Source of the DNA: Closterium sp. Naga37s-1
Taxonomy: Eukaryota; Streptophyta; Zygnematophyceae; Desmidiales; Closteriaceae
Assembly: GCA_947471745.1 (NCBI GenBank)
Contig: CANJKZ010000010.1
Coordinates: 5,513,001-5,577,000 of the forward strand
Length of the DNA stretch: 64,000 bases
Reading direction: 5' to 3'
Program-made: the position numbers and the translations under genes
The notes under the pieces: generated by a model
What the model was told of the DNA's origin: nothing
The model's database searches: none
The model's input: only the letters and a program-made list of their open reading frames with translations
Shown: one piece after another, positions 28,040 to 40,382 of the stretch
How the letters are laid out: every line of letters begins with the position of its first letter
Position numbering within the stretch: the first letter of the stretch is position 1

Positions 28040-31000
28040 GTGGCCAGATGCAGCTCCAGGGCCGTCCGCGTGAGTCCCTCCTGCCCCAGCAGCTTCGTGA
28101 GTGGTACGCTAGTTGGGGTTGTCGGGGTGGCCGTAGTGGGAGTCGCCCTGGAGTGGGTAGTTCGGGAGCTTCTGGTAGTGGCCAGGTGCAGCTGCAGCGT
28201 CGTCCGAGCGAGGCTCTTTCGCCCCAGCAGCTTCGTGAGTGGTACGCTCAGAGTAGAGGGTCGCTGAGTACTGCTCGCTGCCCATACGTCATTCGCACGG
28301 GTGTCCGGACTGGTCAGCCTTGCGGGACGCCTGGTCACACAGAGTCCCGCTGCTTCACCCGTCTGAGCGACGCTTGGCGTACAGAGTTTGGCGACGGCGG
28401 TGAGCTCCCCGACTGGGTGGAGCTGCTTAGGCAGAGGGTAGATATCTTTGCTCTTGACTATGATGCTATCCTCACTGCCATGTATGCATTGTCTACTAGT
28501 GCTGAGGGTGCCTGTCACCTGTGCGTGCCGCCTGACCCCGGTATCCAGTCTGCTGCTCTAGGTGCTGGTGAGTCTGCTGCTCTAGGTGCTGGTGCGTCTC
28601 CTGCTCCAGGTGTCGGTGAGGCTGCTGCTCTAGGTGCTCGTGCGTCTCCTGCTCCAGGTGTTGGTGAGGCTGCTGCTCTAGGCGCTGGTGCGTCTACTGC
28701 TCCAGGTGCTAGTGAGTCTGCTCTCTCTGGTGCTGCGCCTGCTGCGGTCTTGCACACCTTCACCCTTGACTCGGGTGCTTCCCGCTCCTTCTTTCGAGAC
28801 CGCACCACACTCACGCCGCTTAGTCGGCCGGTTGCAGTCTCCCTGGCAGACCCCTCTGGGGGTCCTGTCCTTGCCCACTACTCCACTGTCCTACCGTGTC
28901 CGGCGGCCCCGTCTGGCTCCCTTTCAGGTCTTTACCTCCCCTCGTTCTCCACGAACTTGGTGAGTGGTGCTGACCTGCAGGATGGGGGGGTTGAAAAGTT
29001 CACTCCTGTGAGTCAGCGAGTGACCCACTGCACGTGTGCTCGGACGGGCCGACACTTGGCCACGTTTACCCGTCAGCCGGGGTCGAGCCTCTACACACTG
29101 ACTACCGAGTCTCCTCCGGTTATTGTGTCTGGTCAGGTAGCTGCGTCGGGTCAGGTGTTTGCTGCAGCGTCCAGGTCTGGTCCTGAGTCTGCCCCCTGCT
29201 CGTGTCGTCTCCTGTCTCACCAGACTCTCCTCTGGCACCACTGCCTTGGTCACCCCTCCCTGCCTCGTCTTCGAGGCATGGCCTCCCGTGTCTTTGTCTC
29301 TGGTCTCCCCCGGTCCCTCCCTCCCCTTCCCCCAGGGCCTGCCCCTACCTGCGTTCCCTGCGTCGAGGGGCGGCAGCGCGCCGCTCCTCACTCCTCCGAG
29401 TTTCCTCCGACAGAGGCTCCACTGCAGACTCTCCACATGGACGTGTGGGGCCCAGCCCGCGTCCGTGGACAGGGTCACGAGCGTTACTTCCTGCTGGTGG
29501 TTGACGACTACTCGCGTTACACCACAGTCTTCCCCTTGCGCTGCAAGTGTGAGGTCACTGAGGTGTTGATCGACTGGATCTGCGCTGCCCGTCTCCAGCT
29601 CAGAGAGAGGTTCGACTCGGACTTTCCTGTTCTGCGTCTGCACTCCGACAGAGGTGGAGAGTTTTCCTTCGATCTTCTGCGAGCCTTCTGTCGTGCGGAG
29701 GGCATCCACCAGACGTTTACGCTTCCGGCCTCTCCGCAGCAAAATGGGATTGCTGAGCGCCGCATTGGCATGGTCATGGACGTCGCTCGTACGTCCATGA
29801 TCCATGCGGCTGCCTTCCATTTTCTGTGGCCATTCGCGGTTCAGTACGCGGCGCATCAGATCAACCTTCAGCCCCGGGTCTCCATGCCGAAGACCTCCCC
29901 TGCTCTGCGGTGGACGGGAAAGGTTGGCGATGCGTCTGCGTTCCGTGTCTGGGGATCTCGAGCTTTCGTCCGCGACTTGTCTGTGGACAAGCTGTCCTCC
30001 CGTGCTGTTCCCTGCGTCTTCCTTGGCTTCCCCCCTGACGCGCCTGGTTGGCAGTTTTACCACCCCACCTCGCACCGTGTTTTGTCCTCTCAGGACGTAA
30101 CGTTTGACGAGTCGGTTCCCTACTACCGTCTCTTCCCCTACCGCACTGCTCCCCTTCCCCCCCCCCCGCCGCTCTTCCTCGCGCCAGGTCCCCCCCCGGT
30201 AGACCCCCTCCCCCCTCAGGGTCCTGCCCCCTCAGGTGTGTCCAAGGTAGACGCAGTCGAGCCTGTCGAGGTAGCTGTTGACTCTGGTGCTGCTAGGGGT
30301 GCTGAGCCTGCGGGTACCGGGTCTGGGGGTGCTAAGCCTGAGCGTGCGGAGCCTGGGGGTGCTGGGTCTGGGGGTGCTGAGCCTGGGAGTGCTGAGTCTG
30401 GGGGTGCTGAGCCTGGGGTTGCTGAGTCTGGGGGTGCGGAGCGTGAGGGTGCTGGGCCTGCTCATGTGGAGTCTGGCGGTGCTGGGCCTGGAGGTCCTTC
30501 GGGTGCTTCGTCCCGGCGGGAGCTACTCTCCCCGCAGGAGCTGTGCGAGTGGTTTGCTCGGCGCTGGAGCCGTGCTGCTGGAGCTGGTGGTACTTCCGGC
30601 GCTGGAGGTTCTGCTGCTGGGGCTGCTGGGGGTTCTGGAGCCACGGGTCCCGGAGGTGCTCGTACTGGAGGTACTAAAGCTGCTGGGCCTGGTGGTGCTA
30701 CTGGTGCTGGAGCTGCTGGCGGTGCTGGAGCTGGCGGTGCTGCTGGAGTAGGTGCTGCTGGAGGTTCTGGAGCTGGAGCTGCTTCGTCTTCCAGTGGTCC
30801 TGCTGGAGCTGCAGCTGCTGGAGGTGCTGGAGCTGGAGGTGCTACTGGAGCCGGTGCTCCTGTGGGTGCTGGAGTTGGCGCTACTGGAGTAGCTGGTGGT
30901 GCTGCCGGAGCTGTTGGAGCTGACGCTGGGAGTGCTGGTGCTGTCCCTACTGGTTCTGGAGGTGCTGCACGGCCGCGGCCATACTTCGTTCCGCTCCTTG

Positions 31001-31713
31001 AGCAGGTTCTTGGTCTCCCGCCTTCTACTAGTCCTGCTCCTTCCTTAGAGTGTCCACCGCCTGTCCAGTCCGAGTCACAGTTACAACTGGCCTCCCCACT
31101 GCCTGCTCCTTCTCCCTACACTGGTCCTACTGGAGGTCTTGCTGAGCATCGTGAGCCTGAGTCTCGTCCTGCGTCGCCTGTTTGTGCTGCTCGCACCGGT
31201 CGTCATGTTCCGCGTCAGCGTCCTCCTGCGGTCCCAGGCACGCACCAGATGGCACTTCGTCCTTCCACTGCTCCACTGCGTGTCCCTTTGCCGTCTCCTC
31301 CAGAGTCCTCTCTTCCTGCTCTTGCTGACCCGGAGTCTGACTCCATTCGTGCTGCCAATCCTACTGTCACGCGTCTCCTGGCCACTGTTGTCACTGACCC
31401 TTCCTTTGAGTCCACTGCTGCGTCTGCCTTAGTTGCTGAGCTTGTCGACTTCGCTGCTCACTGTCGTCTAGACTACGCCGCTAGTCTTATTGCTGAGTCT
31501 GAGTCTGTCTGTCCTCCGTCCATCCGGGGTGAGTGTGCTCTTAGCACGGACGTCCTTGAGGACAGGCAGGAGGAGTTCCAGTGTTTTGCTGCTGCTTTGC
31601 CTCATCTCGTGTCCATGCTGCTTGTCCCTGAGGCAGACCCGGATGCACCAGACATCCCGACCCCGCGCTCTTACGCAGAGGCGATAGAGGGTCCCTACTC
31701 CTCTCGGTGGTAG
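28040..31713 (+). CDS. Gag C-terminus, protease, integrase and linker of element B
   Basis: The open frame nominally starts at 27952 in leader sequence; family homology starts near 28075. In order it shows two PQQLREWY segments, a zinc-knuckle-like C-X13-C-X4-H-X4-C (28279-28353), protease LDSGASRSFFRDRTTL (28770-28815), and pre-integrase LLWHHCLGHPS. Integrase follows with MDVWGPARV, LRLHSDRGGEFSFD and SPQQNGIAERR, then an Ala/Gly/Glu/Pro linker (30280-30960) and RPYFVPLLEQVLGL. It ends at TAG (31711-31713), where other copies have CAG (YSSQWQAAMDAEM). No capsid region is present, so particle formation in cis is unlikely. Confidence 0.85.
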
Positions 31714-33229
31714 ACAGCCATGGACGCAGAGATGGCTTCCTGGAAGTCCACAGGCACCTACGTCGACGAGGTTCCCCCACCTGGGGCGAACATCATCAGT
31801 GGCATGTGGATCTTCAGGGTGAAGCGGCCGCCTGGTTCTCCACCTGTCTTCAAGGCACGTTACGTGGCTCGAGGCTTCAGTCAGCGACAGGGAGTTGACT
31901 ACTTCCAGACCTTCTCTCCCACCCCTGACCACTCTTCGGGTGCTGCTGCACATAGCCGCTCAGCGCGACTAAGAGCTTTACTCTCTTGACTTCAGCACTG
32001 CTTTCCTATAGGGCAGCCTGCACGAGGAGATCTGGCTGCGCCGCCCACCTGGCTTCACTGGGTCGTTTCCTCCTGGTACCCAGTGGAGCCTCCGGCGGCC
32101 AGTCTACGGTCTCCGCAAGGCGCCCTGTGAGTGGCACGACACACTGAGGACTACGCTTGCGGCCCTTGGGTTTGCTTCTTCTACTGCTGACCCGTCGCTG
32201 TTTCTACGCACCGACACCTCTTTGTCGCCGTTCTACATCCCCGTTTACGTCGACGACTTGGTCTTTGCTACTGCTGACACTGCTGGACTCGCCCACGTGA
32301 AGTCGGAGCTACAGAAGAGACACACGTGCACAGACCTGGGTGAACTGCGCAGCTATCTTGGCTTGCAGATCACACGGGACAGAGCACGGCGCACCATTAC
32401 CCTGACTCAGTCACACATGGTGCAGCAGGTCCTTCAGCGCTTCGACTTCACGTACTCCTTGCCTCAGGCCACTCCTCTGTCTACTCGCCACTCGCTCTCA
32501 GCTCTGCCTTCGGATGAGTCCGTAGAGCCGAGTGGCCCGTACCCAGAGCTTGTTGGCTGCCTCATGTGCCTGATGACCTGCACTCGACCTGACCTGGCAT
32601 ACCCTTTTAGCATCTTGGCACGCTATGTTGCTCCTGGGAGACACCGACCAGAGCACATGGCTGCAGCGAAGAGGGTGTTGCGCTACTTGTGCAGTACGTC
32701 GGGCATGGGGCTCGTGCTTGGAGGGCGGAGTCCAGTGGTCCTCACTGGTCACGCAGACGCGTCTTGGGTTGACGACTTGGCTACGCAGCGGTCGTCACAG
32801 GGTTACACCTTCAGCCTTGGTTCCGGCTCTGTTTCGTGGCGGTCTACCCGCTCGTCTTCTGTTCTCAGCTCCAGCTGTGAGGCTGAGATCTACGCAGGGG
32901 CCATGGCTGCACAGGAGTTACGCTGGCTCACCTACCTGCTGACTGACCTGGGAGAGCCACCTCGTTCTCCTCCAGTTCTGTACGTAGACAACAAGGCCAT
33001 GCTGGCCTTGTGTCGGGAGCACAGACTGGAGCACAGAACGAAGCACATTGCTCTTCGCTACTTCCTTGCTCGTGAGCTACAGCAGCGTGGTCAGTTGCGC
33101 CTTGCTTACGTGGCCTCTCGGGCCAACACTGCTGATAACTTTACCAAGGTACTTCAGCCTTGTGATCATCAGCGCTTTTGTATGACGCTAGGTCTTGTGC
33201 CTACTTGGCCTCACTTGCTCACTTCTTGA
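31714..33229 (+). pseudogene. Reverse transcriptase and RNase H of element B
   Basis: AEMASWKSTGTYVDEVPPPG and GMWIFRVKRPPG are followed by a small deletion after FSPTP (near 31925), TAA in place of a Tyr codon (near 31972) and CTATAG where relatives have CTACAG (near 32011). The downstream frame 32222-33229 keeps YVDDLVF (32245-32267) and RNase H motifs TGHADASW, SSCEAEIYA and VDNKAM, ending ITKVLQPCDHQRF-like and TGA. Non-functional as read. Confidence 0.85.
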
Positions 33230-33464
33230 CCTTGCTTATACTGTGATCTATATATACTTGCACTTGCATGCTTACCCTTGCTAGGTTTTGGTCACTGCCT
33301 TGCTTGTTCACCTTGATATATATAACTCTGCATGTGAACTGGCCTTGTGGCCCTGTGCTTGTGCTCAGATTGTGTGGTGACGTTGTGATCCACCCTGAGC
33401 TTGCCTTGTTTTGCTTGACTGGTCTTGTGACCTCTTGTTCTCCCCCACTTTGCCTATGGGGGTG

Positions 33465-33596
33465 TGTCAAACATACATGATATAGTCTGTGTAGGCCGTA
33501 GTGGGGTAGACCATATGGGGTATAACACTGCTAGGTTTTCCTACTTGTACCCATCTCCTTGCTAGTTCAGCCATTCCTTGTTCTGTAATTCTCACA
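33465..33596 (+). repeat. 3' LTR of element B
   Basis: 132 bp, four substitutions from the 5' LTR, all C/T. It is preceded by polypurine tract TATGGGGGTG and followed by ATTGC. Confidence 0.93.
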
Positions 33597-34465
33597 ATTG
33601 CCACACGCCAACTGCATCAACAAATGTGATCGCAGGAAGAAGAATCGCCACCATCGGCGAGACTGAGCAATACGCCTCTAGATGATCCCCTCCTCGGAAC
33701 AGCCGCAAAACGGCTTGAAGGGGTCCTACGCGAGCAATGCCGCGGAACTTCCGACGCGCGCAGAGTGGCGCGCCTCTACACCGAGGAATTTATGAAGGTC
33801 TACCCCCACTGGCGCGACCCCAAGAAGAAACTTGTCATCGCATAAGAAGAGGAGTCGGCACGCCGCGATGCTGAGGAGCTTTGCTTGAAAAAAAATGCCA
33901 AAGCGCGCAGAACCTTCGCCTGTGACGCATGGGGCGCAGCAGACGAAGGAGGCCCCTCCAATGAAGGGGGGTGGGGCAGCAACGACAGCTGAGGAACCAA
34001 CAGCGGCGGTACCTGGGGCAACACTGAAGGTACCTGGGGCGACTTCGGCGGAGGATAGGGCACCACTTGCAGGACCAGCGCAAAATTAGGCACCTTTGAC
34101 GGAGACTGGAACGCATGGCGAGAAGAACAAAGGGGGGGAACAAAAGAAACAGAAGAATCCGAACCACGTATTGTCTATGGACCCGATCCCGAGCTGCGCG
34201 AACCCACACTTGCCCGTGGAACAAATCCTGGGACCAACATTCCTCTCTCAGTTATTCCTGATAGGGAATTCCTTGCGCTAATTCTGGCGACGACAAATGA
34301 AGAAGCAATAGAAAAAGAGGCGCCAGCAGAACCAACCCCACTACCTGAAGAAGACCTCGAAGTGGTGTGTGCGCGCTACATTTGCACCTCTGGACTCTAC
34401 GCAACCAACGACCTGTGGCATCAGCGCCTCGGTCATCCCTCACGCGTAACGCTGAACAACTGCAT
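33597..34465 (+). pseudogene. Element E fragment: linker and pre-integrase
   Basis: Frames include LLGTAAKRLEGVLREQ, and near the end YICTSGLYATNDLWHQRLGHPSRVTLNNC, the copia GAG-pre-integrase motif (W-H-x-R-L-G-H-P-S). This matches element I's WHARMGHPSNTVLNN. Stops occur at several points. It is cut at 34465 by element H. Confidence 0.7.
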
Positions 34466-35279
34466 TGAGGCTCAAATGTGGCTAAAACAAAAGACAGAGT
34501 GTTCAGACGGATTTCTGCACAGCGGCTTCAAATTTGATAGCGTTCTGGTCACAGCTTCAAATGACGTCCTATAATTTGGATCTGAAGCATCTTAAAATCG
34601 CCTACATTAGGTAATTTGAATCGCACGATTTGATTAAGAACTCATGACGCAATGCCAGTTTTTAACGGCTTTATGGTAGCAAGTATAGTCTTAGAGCACA
34701 ACTTAGGAAGAGTCACGAGTTGGGAATGACTCCCAGCCTGTTACGAGTTGGGAATGACTCCTAGCCTCTACAAACCCCAAGAGTCGAGGTACAATGATGT
34801 GGAAAGGTGTCACACTGTCCTTAACCATGAAGGATCTTGAAACTAACCTCCATAAGGGCCTACACCAAGAGAAATGTTACACTACACATTGTAGTGTAAC
34901 TGTTTTTACTATCTTGAAGTTTACCCTTAGGCGAGCTTCGAAATCACTTCAATCTTGAAATCAAGGCTCTGGTTTTTCACCGTAAACTCATCCTTGAGTT
35001 CTTGGAAGTCTGTTGCATGCGCCTGCGACATGCCGAACGTTTGACACACGACAAAACAGAAAACGAGCACGACACACAAACGACGATGCGACACGCGAAT
35101 AGCGCTAACTCGCTATTGACTCGACCTACACATTCGACATCATCACTCATTTTTCGCACACTATTATAAGCATGACATAAATATCATTACATCATGCCCT
35201 CATACCATTCCATGCACGCACGCACGCATACACGCACAAAGACAGCAAACTGAGTGCAAACCATGGGGTTGCACCAACA
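34466..35279 (-). repeat. 3' LTR of element H
   Basis: Starts TGAGGCTCAAATGTGG and ends GTTGCACCAACA. It lacks about 13 bp near its outer end compared with the 5' LTR. Confidence 0.8.
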
Positions 35280-35295
35280 AACCCCCCCGGGATTG

Positions 35296-36225
35296 TTGGC
35301 CTTAGGATCTGCTCCTCTCAGTTCATAGCCATCACAGCCAGCTTGCAACACTTCCAATGTGGCTATTCCAGCAGCTTTTTTGTCATCATGTCAGCTGGCT
35401 GCGCCGTCGTCTTCACGTAGTGCTATGCAACTTCACCCGCGACCACCATGGTCCTCGTCCAATGCCATTTCACCCTCATGTGCTTGGTGATTCCGTGCAA
35501 CATAGGGTTATTAGCAAGGGCAATGACACCAATGTGTGAAGAAATGAGGAATGAAGAAGAGGGGTTTCACTAGCAAGCAGTTGAGTACATATAGCAAACC
35601 CTAAATTGGGCTGTACTCACTATTGAGTACCCCACTGTAGGCTAGACAATTATAATATTCTGACACAAGGCTGACACAATAGAGAGGGGTAGTTCCTTGC
35701 TGCTCCTTCCCCAACTCAGCCAACGAACGCCACTGCCACTTACGGCACGGAAGAGTGTCATGTACTCGAACTCGACCGAGCTCAAAGCTTGGTCAACCTG
35801 CTTCTTGCTCCCCAAGCAGTTGGGCCTCCACCAACACAGCAAATGAAGCCTTCGACACTTGCCATGTCCTCTGATTTTGATGCAAAAGAGGCATCAGAGA
35901 ATGCGGTGAGGAACAAATGCCCGGGCTCAACACCATCCGCGCCCTTTTGGCGCTTTTCCGCCGCCGCCGAGTATTGCAGCCCAACGGTCAGTGTTTTGCC
36001 AAAATACCTGGTCACCCTCGTTCCAGCTGCTACCTGCTTCTCATTAGGGCATTGAACGACCCAAGCTAGCTGCCCGGTAGCAAAGGCGACGTCCAGTCGA
36101 GTATTTACCGCTTCATACATAAGGCTGCCCAACAACGGATGAAAACAGCACCTCTCCTCCTTGCCAATGTTTTCATGCTCTGGTCCCTTCACATACTTGA
36201 ACCCAGAAAAAAAAGGAGCAGCCAC
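35296..36225 (-). pseudogene. RNase H of element H (interrupted)
   Basis: The frame 35782-36225 reads FHPLLGSLMYEAVNTRLDVA and FLTAFSDASFASKSEDMASV, the copia RNase H start. The C-terminal part lies beyond the solo LTR (VIALANNPMLHGITKHMRVK and KTTAQPADMMTKKL, about 35380-35520). The insertion and stops disable it. Confidence 0.7.
35535..35665 (-). repeat. Solo LTR of the A/F copia family inside element H
   Basis: 131 bp, TGTGAAGAAATGAGG to AATATTCTGACA, resembling the LTRs of F and A (AAACCCTA, GTACCCCACT.TAG, TTCTGACA). Flanking CAATG and CAAGG are a duplication with one mismatch. It interrupts the RNase H frame of element H. Confidence 0.75.
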
Positions 36226-36347
36226 ATGGCTTTCATTCTACCCCAAGTTGGCAGCCAAAGCCTCCAAGTATTTTTGTTGATGCACTCGCACCATAAGCGC
36301 CGCTCCGGCTAAGGCTGACTTGGCTAGCTTTCCCGGCGCATCATATG

Positions 36348-38095
36348 TCAGCCTATTAGGGGCTTGAATTCTTCTCTTGCCCCTTCCTTCTTCCTCAGCT
36401 GCAGGGACTTGAAGGCTTTCATGGCGTTGCTGCGGGGTGACGCAAATCCGAGGAGCACTCGTTGCTCGAGGTGGAAGTGTCGGTGCACGCTAACTTGCTT
36501 GCTGCAACTCCTCCCCATCATCCTCTCCATTATTGGCCTCCTCTCCCCCATTCACAAGAAGAGATTGCCTTGTGATGTTGCTGCCGCTGCTCAGCTCCAA
36601 AGGCAGCTCCACATGCTCCAAGCTGGAACTCTTCACCTCCCCAAGCCGCACGCCTATCTTCGCCTCATTTCCCGCCTTCCAATCCTTCTACATTTTCCAT
36701 GAACTTGCAGTCCCTGCTGACCAAGAATTTCTAGATGAATGGGTCCTAAAGAAGCTATCCCTTGCTGTTTTGAGCCATGCCCAAGTGCACAGCCCATATC
36801 GCATTGGCACCAAGCTTGTTATGCCGAAGATGCTCAGGCACGAGTGCCATGCACATGCACCCGAACACCCGAAGCATATCCATGTTTGGCTTCCTTCCAA
36901 TCCACTCCATGTAGGGCACCTATCTGTCTGCTCCCACATGAGCCAGGGCTCTTTTTTTAGCCACACATGCGCTCTTTACTGCATCTGGCCAAGGATAATT
37001 GGGTATCCCAGCTTCAATGAGCAACCCGCATGCCGTCTTCGTTATTGTCCGATCCGCTCGCTCGGCGATGCCGTTCATTGTAGAGGATTATGGCATAGTA
37101 AGGGAGTGCCTTATGCCATTCTTCTTCAGCCACATAGAGAAGTCCTTGCTCAAGAACTCTCTCCCTCTATCGATGCGGATTGATTTCACAAGACAGTCTT
37201 GTTTCCGCTCCACCATCGGCAACCAATCGGTCTTCACCATTTCAGTCACGTCGCTCTTCTTGGACAACATATACACCCAGGTTATGCGGGTCTAGACGTC
37301 GACTATGGTGAGGAAATACTCAGCTTTAGTTGCTCCAAGCTTCAAGGGGCCCAACACTTCCATCACCACATCATCAAGCGATGCCTTAGCCGTTGCCTCC
37401 GAACTAGGGAACGCGAAACTAGGGAACTTGTCTTGCATGCATGTCGGGCAGCCAATTACCTCGGTAAGCTCCCCCTTCACATGTATGTCAGCAACCATCT
37501 CTTCCTTTACTAGCTACTACAAGATAGGCAAAGCCACATGCCCCATTCGCCGATGCAAGGTTAGCCGATCACACTCCCCTCGTGGCCGATGTCGGATTGG
37601 AGAATGCTGCAGTCGCAATGGTGCCCCACATGCTCTCTCTGTAGTCCTCCTCCGCTGCTGACTTCGGGTTCTCCTCACCCTTTTGATTCTTCTTGGCTGC
37701 TGCACCACTCTCCTTATGATCACACAACTTGTTGGTCCCTCCAAGATTACTCTTCTTGGACTCGTTCTCCTTGGCGCCAACGTTCGCGCCGTCGCCGCTA
37801 CCAACCGCTTCTCCCTTAGTGCTGATGCTTGCTGCCTCTCTTTAGGAATTGGGACCATAGTGATCTGCCACATCTCATTGTAGACATCCTTGTGCTCGTG
37901 AAGGTCCCAATTAATCCGCTTGCCAAGCCTTGCGGTGTAGGTCTTGGCTCCCTTCGAGCTCGTGTCCATGCCGGCCTTTTGCAACCGCCGCACGAAAATC
38001 AGGTTGGCTGCAAGGTTGGGCTCCCGAAGCACATTCTTAAGATCCACCATCTTCCTATCAGCAAACTTGAACATGGCCTTGCCCATGCCTTTCAC
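36348..38095 (-). pseudogene. Integrase region of element H
   Basis: Broken frames read, in order, TLHRRMGHVALPIL (GAG-pre-integrase, about 37520), GCPTCMQDKFP (zinc ligands, about 37440), a core segment FLTIVDV (37292-37320) and VKSIRIDRGREFLSKDF with NGIRHSLTMP (37088-37200). Sequence near 36350-36960 is probably the integrase C-terminal part, frameshifted. The second catalytic Asp (RIDRGREF) is visible. The frame breaks at about 37280 and 37500. Confidence 0.65.
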
Positions 38096-38101
38096 CTCTG
38101 C

Positions 38102-39310
38102 TCACTGCCCCAAAGCCGAAGAAAAATGCTTCACCAGTGACGGTTCAGGTTCGGTGAGGAAGTCCGTGCGAGATGCCATGCTATAGGTAGCACCGCTATC
38201 AATCACCCAATCGTCTAGAGAGTGTAGGGTGACTATTCCTACAGCAGGTGGTTTCTCAAAGTCTTTCACTTTCTCTGGTCCAGCCGGTGCTTGCATAGAT
38301 ACGAAGAAAAAATATCCGGAACCTATCGTCGCTTGAGTCGTTGTCGTTATCTCCATTCTTCATGTTTACAGCTCCACCTCCGCATCCGCCATGACCTCCC
38401 CGGCCCCTTCCTCTCCCTCCTCCTGCTTCTCAACCCTCTGGGTCTTGAGCAGGAGTCCATCGATCAGAGAGTTTGTAGCAATCGCGCCACATGTGTCCGA
38501 TCAGGAGTCGAATCGCCTGCGACCGCGCCCATAGTTCTTATTGTCACTGCCATAACCGTCATTCTTGTGTCCTCCATTGAAGTTGTTGTTGCCAAATCTA
38601 CTTCCTCCTTATCCTCTGCCCCTTCTTTGGCCTTATCCACTGCCGATGCTTGCTGCGCCGTCGCCATTGGGACCCGACTAACTAACGACAGCGGAAATCC
38701 ACTTCGAGCGAAGGGCGGGGCAAATCACGATTCAAGTTAATGATGAGCGAGAACCATGACTCGGGGAGTAGGGCCAGCAACTTGGTCTCCTTTTAGAGCT
38801 CACTATAGTTGAGATTTGCTCCATTAAGCCAAGTCAAAAGGTTCAAATATTTTTGCACCCCAGCTACCATTTGCCGCTCCAATACCACCGCTACCGCCCC
38901 TGTTGCAGGAGCGTGTACACCCTTGTGAGCAGCCCATGCTTTTGGTCCCTTCTCTGGTTCACGCTGGAATGGCTTGATGTGACGGATCTGGCTGCTTCCC
39001 AACGCTTGCCCAAGTAGGAGATAGCCTTGTGCGCTCTTCCGGACCCACGGGCTCTTCTCCGGGTCGTTCTCGGGGCGCTTCTCCGTTCCTTCCATCACCT
39101 CTAGCAGGTCATAGTTGTCAAATATGTACTTTATCTTGAAGGACCAATCAGAAGTTGTCCTCACTGAACTTGTCAAACCCAAACACCCTAGGCGCATCCC
39201 TAGATGGGCCTATACTTGGTTGCATGGGAGGATCACGGGGTTGCCCTTGAGCTTGGGCTTCTCCACTGCCTCCAGCACCTCCGCCACCTATTTCCTCATG
39301 TCGAGCCATT
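38102..39310 (-). pseudogene. Gag and protease of element H
   Basis: Gag starts at MARHEEIGGGGAGGSGEAQA (from 39310). The ORF nominally starts at 39345, but only because it reads through the primer site. Later segments are SDWSFKIKYIFDNYDLLEVM and VQKYLNLLTWLNGANLNYSEL (38793-39197), a copia Gag region, then Thr/Met-rich sequence. The protease is DDWVIDSGATYSMASRTDFL (38160-38220). Frameshifts near 39160, 38780 and 38460 separate the parts. Confidence 0.65.
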
Positions 39311-39347
39311 GTTGAAACTGCTCCAAGGGGGGGCTCTGATACCACTT

Positions 39348-40134
39348 TGTTATAGTCACAATAGGCTCAAATGTGCCTAAAACGAAAGATAGAGTGCACA
39401 TACGGATTTCTTCACAACGGCTTCAAATGTTGATAGCGTTCTGGTCACAGCTTAAAATGGCATGCTATAAATTGGATCTGGAGCATCTTAAAATCGCCTA
39501 CATTAGGCAACTTGAATCGCACGATTTGATTAAGAGCTCATGACGCAATGTCTGTTTGAAACAACACTATGGCTGCAATTATAGTCTTATAGCACAACGT
39601 AGGAAGAGTTACGAGTTGGTAATGACTACTAGGCTCTAAAAACTCCAAGAGCCGAAGCACAGTGATATGGAACAGTGCCACACTGTCCCCAACCACGAAG
39701 GGTCTCGAAATTACCCTCCACAAGGGCCTATATCAAGAGATTTGTTACACTACACATTGTAATGTAATTATTCTCACTATCTTGAAGTTTACCCTTTTGG
39801 CGAGTTTTGAAATCACTTGAATCTTGAAACTAAGGCTCTAGTTCTTCACCAAAAACTTATAAGTTCATGAAAGTTTGTTGCACGCACCTGCGACACACCA
39901 AATGTTCGACACACGACAATATAGAAAGCGTGCACGGCACACAAATGGCGGCGTGACACCTGAATAGCGATAATTCGCTATTGGCTCGACACACACATTC
40001 GACATCGTGACTTATCATTCACACAATATATGCATGAAATGAATAATATCTCATGCCCTCATACCATTCCATGCATACATACATGCATGCACAAGGACAA
40101 CAAGCTGAGTGCAAACCATGAGGTTGCACCAACA
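39348..40134 (-). repeat. 5' LTR of element H
   Basis: 787 bp, TGTTATAGTCAC to CACCAACA. Three bases separate it from primer site TGGTATCAGAGC (element sense; plus 39333-39344). Confidence 0.8.
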
Positions 40135-40382
40135 TGCACGTGGCGCTCTCTTGCGCCGTTACGGCTCCGAAATCAGGACCGCGTCGCAGCCTCGCAACTG
40201 CACCTTTTGCCTCGAAGACGCACTGAGCCATCCGCCATTCCCGCTGCTAGAGCCAGGAACCAATTGCTACCCCAATTTGCACAAGGTATACAGCGATCCC
40301 CTTGTCGTCGGCCACTGCGGGCTCAACGACGAAGGGTATACGCTTACCTTTGTCAATGCAAGAACTCGCTCCATGTGGATTG
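40135..40382 (+). pseudogene. Element E fragment: start of integrase
   Basis: LRRYGSEIRTASQPRNCTFC, then LHKVYSDPLVVGHCG and FVNARTRSMWIV. This aligns with element I (LTYGRELQRVRGTCFTC; LEKVYSDILYN; FIDAATRYVWHL). The D of VYSD is the first catalytic Asp. It is cut by element F at GATTG. Confidence 0.75.

Larger units (their letters stand above)
26832..33596 (+). mobile_element. Ty1/copia element B (6765 bp, defective)
   Basis: 132-bp LTRs (4 differences) are flanked by ATTGC (26827-26831 and 33597-33601). It follows the family plan, but gag lacks its whole N-terminal capsid part (family start MATPSV absent). Pol is cut by TAG stops at 31711 and near 32011, by TAA near 31972 and by a small deletion near 31925. 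It therefore depends on other copies. It is the only member of its family in plus orientation inside element E. Confidence 0.93.
34466..40134 (-). mobile_element. Ty1/copia element H with long LTRs (5.7 kb, defective)
   Basis: LTRs of about 814 and 787 bp, clearly diverged, are flanked by TGCAT (34461-34465) and TGCAC (40135-40139). In minus sense it has primer site TGGTATCAGAGC (plus 39333-39344), gag, protease, integrase, RNase H and polypurine tract CCCGGGGGGGTT (35280-35295). Most of the reverse transcriptase appears deleted between integrase (about 36350) and RNase H (36225). The lineage differs from A/B/C/F/G and from E/I, with much longer LTRs, a standard plant primer site and lower GC. 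A solo LTR of another family sits at 35535-35665. Confidence 0.82.
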
